Positions 14,821 to 16,490 of a stretch of 16,490 nucleotides of DNA are shown here, piece after piece. The notes beneath the pieces are model-generated. The model saw only the letters and a program-made list of their open reading frames with translations. It did no database searches and had not been told where the DNA came from. A program made the translations under genes and the position numbers. Source of the stretch: CAYTOJ01 sp964439415 (lineage in GTDB: Bacteria > Pseudomonadota > Alphaproteobacteria > Rickettsiales > CAZAGG01); assembly GCA_964439415.1 (NCBI GenBank), contig CAYTOJ010000034.1, positions 1-16,490 on the forward strand, given 5' to 3'. How positions within the stretch are numbered: position 1 is the stretch's first letter; every line of letters starts with the position of its first letter.

Positions 14821-15317
14821 TGGGCATATTAGCACGATATTTACCGCGTTTCGATGACGCTAATGCAATTTTGAAAAAACGCCTGGAGGCAGGGGAATCC
14901 ATACTGGCTTCATGCTGGGGCATGTGCGGCGATGCAGGGCGCAAGCCCGGCCTGCTGGCGGTGACAGACAAGCGCATTATCCGCTTCTCTAAAGTGTTAT
15001 GGAATGAACAGCTTATTTCATGCCCGTTTTCCTCCGTCACACTTGTGGAGGAAACCGAGGGTATTTTTGGTACAAAACTGGTTATCCACTTTCAGAAAGG
15101 TTTTATCACCTTCAGACCGTCCGGATTCAGTAATGAAGCTCATTACGCAAAAACACTGGCGCAGATTCATGCCCATACGGATGCCGCAAAAAAGCAGTCC
15201 AGCACCACAAAATCATTCGCAGATGACCTTGAGAGCCTGCAACAACTGCTGGATAAAGGGCTAATCAACAAACAGGAATTTGAAGACAAGAAAAAAGAAA
15301 TTCTGGCACGTATATAA
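14820..15317 (+). CDS. PH-like domain and SHOCT domain protein of unknown function
   Basis: The 165-residue protein has no signal peptide or membrane segment. Residues about 15-120 look like a bacterial PH-like domain: a helix with LKKRLEAGESILASCWG, then short beta strands including LLAVTDKRIIRFSK, the characteristic 'turn' of the bacterial PH family, and LVIHFQKGFITFRPSG. A polar linker (about 120-132) leads to a C-terminal SHOCT motif, FADDLESLQQLLDKGLINKQEFEDKKKEIL, at about 131-163. SHOCT motifs are short helical pairs thought to mediate assembly. The ATG overlaps the gltX stop by one base, and AGGGA lies 11 bases upstream. The cellular role is unknown. The link with gltX may be only transcriptional. 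Confidence 0.78.
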   Translation: MGILARYLPRFDDANAILKKRLEAGESILASCWGMCGDAGRKPGLLAVTDKRIIRFSKVLWNEQLISCPFSSVTLVEETEGIFGTKLVIHFQKGFITFRPSGFSNEAHYAKTLAQIHAHTDAAKKQSSTTKSFADDLESLQQLLDKGLINKQEFEDKKKEILARI

Positions 15318-15336
15318 CTAAAGGGGAGAGAGCGTT

Positions 15337-15531
15337 ATGAGCATAAGCAGCGGTAAAATAGACCCAAAACTTCTTGATCTGCTGGTGTGCCCACTCACCA
15401 AAGCACCACTGAAATATGACGAAGTGGCGCAGGAGCTTATAAGTGAAAAAGCGGGATTGGCCTACCCCATCCGAGACGGAATCCCCATTATGCTCCCCGA
15501 CGAGGCAAGGAATATCAGCGATGCTGCATGA
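15337..15531 (+). CDS. Trm112-like protein (UPF0434 family)
   Basis: This 64-residue protein belongs to the Trm112/YcaR family. It shows LLDLLVCPLTKAPLKY, ELISEKAGLAYPIRDG and IPIMLPDEAR in the expected order. In alphaproteobacterial members, as here, only one cysteine remains of the zinc-binding cysteines of eukaryotic Trm112, so zinc binding is unlikely. Eukaryotic Trm112 activates methyltransferases; the bacterial role is not settled. A strong Shine-Dalgarno, AAGGGGAG at 15321-15328, precedes the ATG. It is the last gene of the gltX cluster, 19 bases after the PH-SHOCT gene, with no obvious terminator before the inverted-repeat element that starts seven bases after its stop. Confidence 0.92.
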   Translation: MSISSGKIDPKLLDLLVCPLTKAPLKYDEVAQELISEKAGLAYPIRDGIPIMLPDEARNISDAA

Positions 15532-15537
15532 TATACC

Positions 15538-15676
15538 TAGTACACCATTCACGCAAATATGACTGATGGTTGGATAGAGCCTGTGGAAGTAAATCGTCGG
15601 TTTATTGGCACTCCATATTTATTTCGTTCATTCATAGAGAGTGTTAACCAGTCATATTTAATCATATGGTGTACTA
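15538..15676. mobile_element. 139-bp MITE-like element with long terminal inverted repeats
   Basis: The left end (15538-15565) and right end (15649-15676) are inverted repeats of 28 bases. TAGTACACCAT pairs with ATGGTGTACTA and AAATATGACTG pairs with CAGTCATATTT; a 6-base block between them is largely unmatched. The ends read TA-GTACACC and GGTGTAC-TA, compatible with insertion at a TA dinucleotide as in IS630/Tc1-mariner elements. The 83-base centre encodes nothing recognisable. It lies between the gltX cluster and the toxin gene, in a 370-base gene-free stretch, and differs in sequence from the repeat at 2380-2526. Confidence 0.7.
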
Positions 15677-15856
15677 ATCCCTGATTTTCAGAACTCATAT
15701 GCAGCCGCCTTTCAGAATTTTATGCGTTATAGAATAACGGCCTTCTGCAACTTTTTCATGATGCGGTTTTGACGCTTATATAACACTTTTTTGAAATTAT
15801 ATACTGCTATGACAATTAAGCTTAAATAACAATAATATAATTACTTGATTTGCATC
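15677..15856. other. AT-rich gene-free stretch between the MITE-like element and the toxin promoter
   Basis: This strongly AT-rich sequence has no open frame of useful length and no protein similarity I can recognise. Short AT-rich hexamers resembling -10 boxes are scattered through it, but none has a properly spaced -35. I see no RNA gene. Confidence 0.5.
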
Positions 15857-15885
15857 TTGCATACAGGTGTATGCAGCGCTACAAT
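15857..15885 (+). promoter_or_regulatory. Sigma70 promoter of the toxin-antitoxin pair
   Basis: TTGCAT (15857-15862), an exact 17-base spacer and TACAAT (15880-15885) make the best promoter in the window. Initiation would fall near 15892, leaving a leader of only about ten bases before the toxin ATG at 15902 and no Shine-Dalgarno. That suggests weak or nearly leaderless translation of the toxin. Confidence 0.65.
15858..15875. promoter_or_regulatory. Operator palindrome inside the toxin-antitoxin promoter
   Basis: TGCATAC (15858-15864) and GTATGCA (15869-15875) are perfect inverted repeats around AGGT. The site covers the -35 box and most of the spacer, so a bound dimer would block RNA polymerase. 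This is the expected geometry for autorepression by the antitoxin encoded downstream, though the binding protein is inferred. Confidence 0.6.
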
Positions 15886-15901
15886 AAGTTAAAAAGTTAG
15901 T

Positions 15902-16222
15902 ATGGCAACATCAGTAGTTCCTAAGCAACTTATTGTTTATGCTGATAATAATGGCAAAGAGCCTTATACGGAGTGGCTGAACAGTCTGAAAGATGCAAAA
16001 AACATAAGGCGCATTATAAACCGTATTCAAAGGCTTGAAAGTGGGCTTTATGGTGATTGTGAGCCAGTCGGCGATGGTGTTCTGGAATTAAGAATGTTTT
16101 TTGGCTCAGGTTATCGGGTGTATTTTGGTGAGTATGGGGGAAATATTGTGATTCTGCTGTGTGGCGGTGATAAGGCCACGCAAAAGCAGGATATACTAAA
16201 AACAGTTGAAGAATGTTTTTAG
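15902..16222 (+). CDS. HigB/RelE-type toxin (phage-derived Gp49-like addiction-module killer)
   Basis: The 106-residue protein fits the small RelE/HigB-like toxin family whose C-terminus reads LCGGDKATQKQDI, a signature of the HI1419-like addiction-module killer group. Other matching parts are YTEWLNSLKDAKNIRRIINRI, GDCEPVGDGVLELRMFFGSGYRVYFGEY and the IVILLCGG strand. Members are usually ribosome-dependent or free mRNA endonucleases; the activity here is inferred. The gene comes first, before its antitoxin, as in higBA operons. Its promoter and operator lie directly upstream, and no strong Shine-Dalgarno is seen. The frame is intact. Confidence 0.85.
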   Translation: MATSVVPKQLIVYADNNGKEPYTEWLNSLKDAKNIRRIINRIQRLESGLYGDCEPVGDGVLELRMFFGSGYRVYFGEYGGNIVILLCGGDKATQKQDILKTVEECF

Positions 16223-16240
16223 TATATTGTTTATATGTTT

Positions 16241-16270
16241 GCGCATGGCCGCCCCGCCAGCCCCATGCGC
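16241..16270 (+). terminator. Stable hairpin between toxin and antitoxin genes
   Basis: GCGCATGG (16241-16248) and CCATGCGC (16263-16270) form a perfect GC-rich 8-bp stem around a 14-base C-rich loop, with partly complementary TATAT-type flanks. A short A-rich rather than T-rich tract follows, so it is not a typical intrinsic terminator. It may partly terminate or stabilise the mRNA between the two genes, or be a small dispersed repeat. Confidence 0.55.
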
Positions 16271-16311
16271 ATATATAAAAGCAGCAAAATCTTACTGGAG
16301 AGATTTTAAAA

Positions 16312-16490
16312 ATGGAAATTAGAGGTAAGCATTACAGAACATTTGATGAGGTAACGGAGGAATATTACGCAAAGCACCCGGAAGAAATTGAAGATTTTCT
16401 AAAGGAGAGTTTTGAAGAATACGCCAGAGATGGCTATACCCCCGCACTGCTTACTTCCCTAAGAATGGTTGCCCGTATTAGAGGCATATC
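16312..16490 (+). CDS. Addiction-module antitoxin, N-terminal part (runs off the window)
   Basis: The frame opens at ATG 16312, with GGAG 11 bases upstream, and runs open to the window edge, giving 59 codons. YRTFDEVTEEYYAKHPEEIEDF followed by LKESFEEYARDGYTPALLTSLRMVARIRGI matches the start of HI1420-like antitoxins, in which a helical N-terminus precedes a Cro/CI-type HTH domain; the HTH should lie just beyond the window. The position directly after the killer gene supports the pairing. It would neutralise the toxin and probably repress the promoter at 15857-15885. The gap of 89 bases from the toxin is longer than usual for such pairs. Confidence 0.75.
   Translation, partial: MEIRGKHYRTFDEVTEEYYAKHPEEIEDFLKESFEEYARDGYTPALLTSLRMVARIRGI

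Noticed and set aside
1..16490. CRISPR arrays, tRNA or rRNA genes, integrases or transposases
   Set aside because: No regularly spaced direct repeats, no cloverleaf that I could fold by eye and no transposase or recombinase frame were found.

Overview
This 16.5 kb window reads as the chromosome of an alphaproteobacterium. The supporting evidence is family-level: LpxD, RsmD, the Trm112/UPF0434 protein, the SinR-like HTH protein, glutaryl-CoA dehydrogenase and the long TPR protein all resemble the alphaproteobacterial versions. Base composition is moderate, with AT-rich intergenic regions. Non-coding palindromic repeats, a frameshifted toxin gene and housekeeping genes cut off from their usual operon partners suggest a rearranged genome. 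I cannot place it below class level.

Layout. (1) Positions 1-2209, plus strand: the 3' end of truB overlapping rpsO, then skp and lpxD, both for outer-membrane biogenesis. (2) Positions 2210-2574: no gene, but two adjacent palindromic repeats. (3) Positions 2575-7286: a fused PurSL FGAM synthase (plus) tail-to-tail with a solitary sdhA (minus). (4) Positions 7329-10697, plus strand: rsmD and atpG, then an MNT/HEPN toxin-antitoxin pair whose toxin gene is frameshifted, then gcdH. From atpG to gcdH the genes abut or overlap, so they probably share a transcript. (5) Positions 10912-13271: a TPR-repeat envelope protein (plus) converging on an XRE-type regulator (minus). (6) Positions 13474-15531, plus strand: gltX, a PH-SHOCT protein and a Trm112-like protein in a tight cluster. 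(7) Positions 15532-16490: a 139-bp MITE-like inverted-repeat element, then a HigB/RelE-type toxin with a convincing promoter and overlapping operator palindrome, an intergenic hairpin, and the 5' part of its antitoxin.

How the genes work together. Most are housekeeping genes: translation (truB, rpsO, rsmD, gltX, trm112), envelope (skp, lpxD, TPR protein), purine synthesis (purSL), respiration and ATP synthesis (sdhA, atpG) and lysine/tryptophan catabolism (gcdH). Several lack their usual neighbours: atpG has no atpHA or atpDC, sdhA has no sdhCDB, skp-lpxD has no bamA, fabZ or lpxA, and rpsO has no pnp. I found no clear new multi-gene system. The most notable items are the decayed HepT/MntA pair inside an atpG-gcdH cluster, the two TA-flanked foldback repeats, one of which could mislead the purSL start call, and the toxin-antitoxin locus with a hairpin between its genes.
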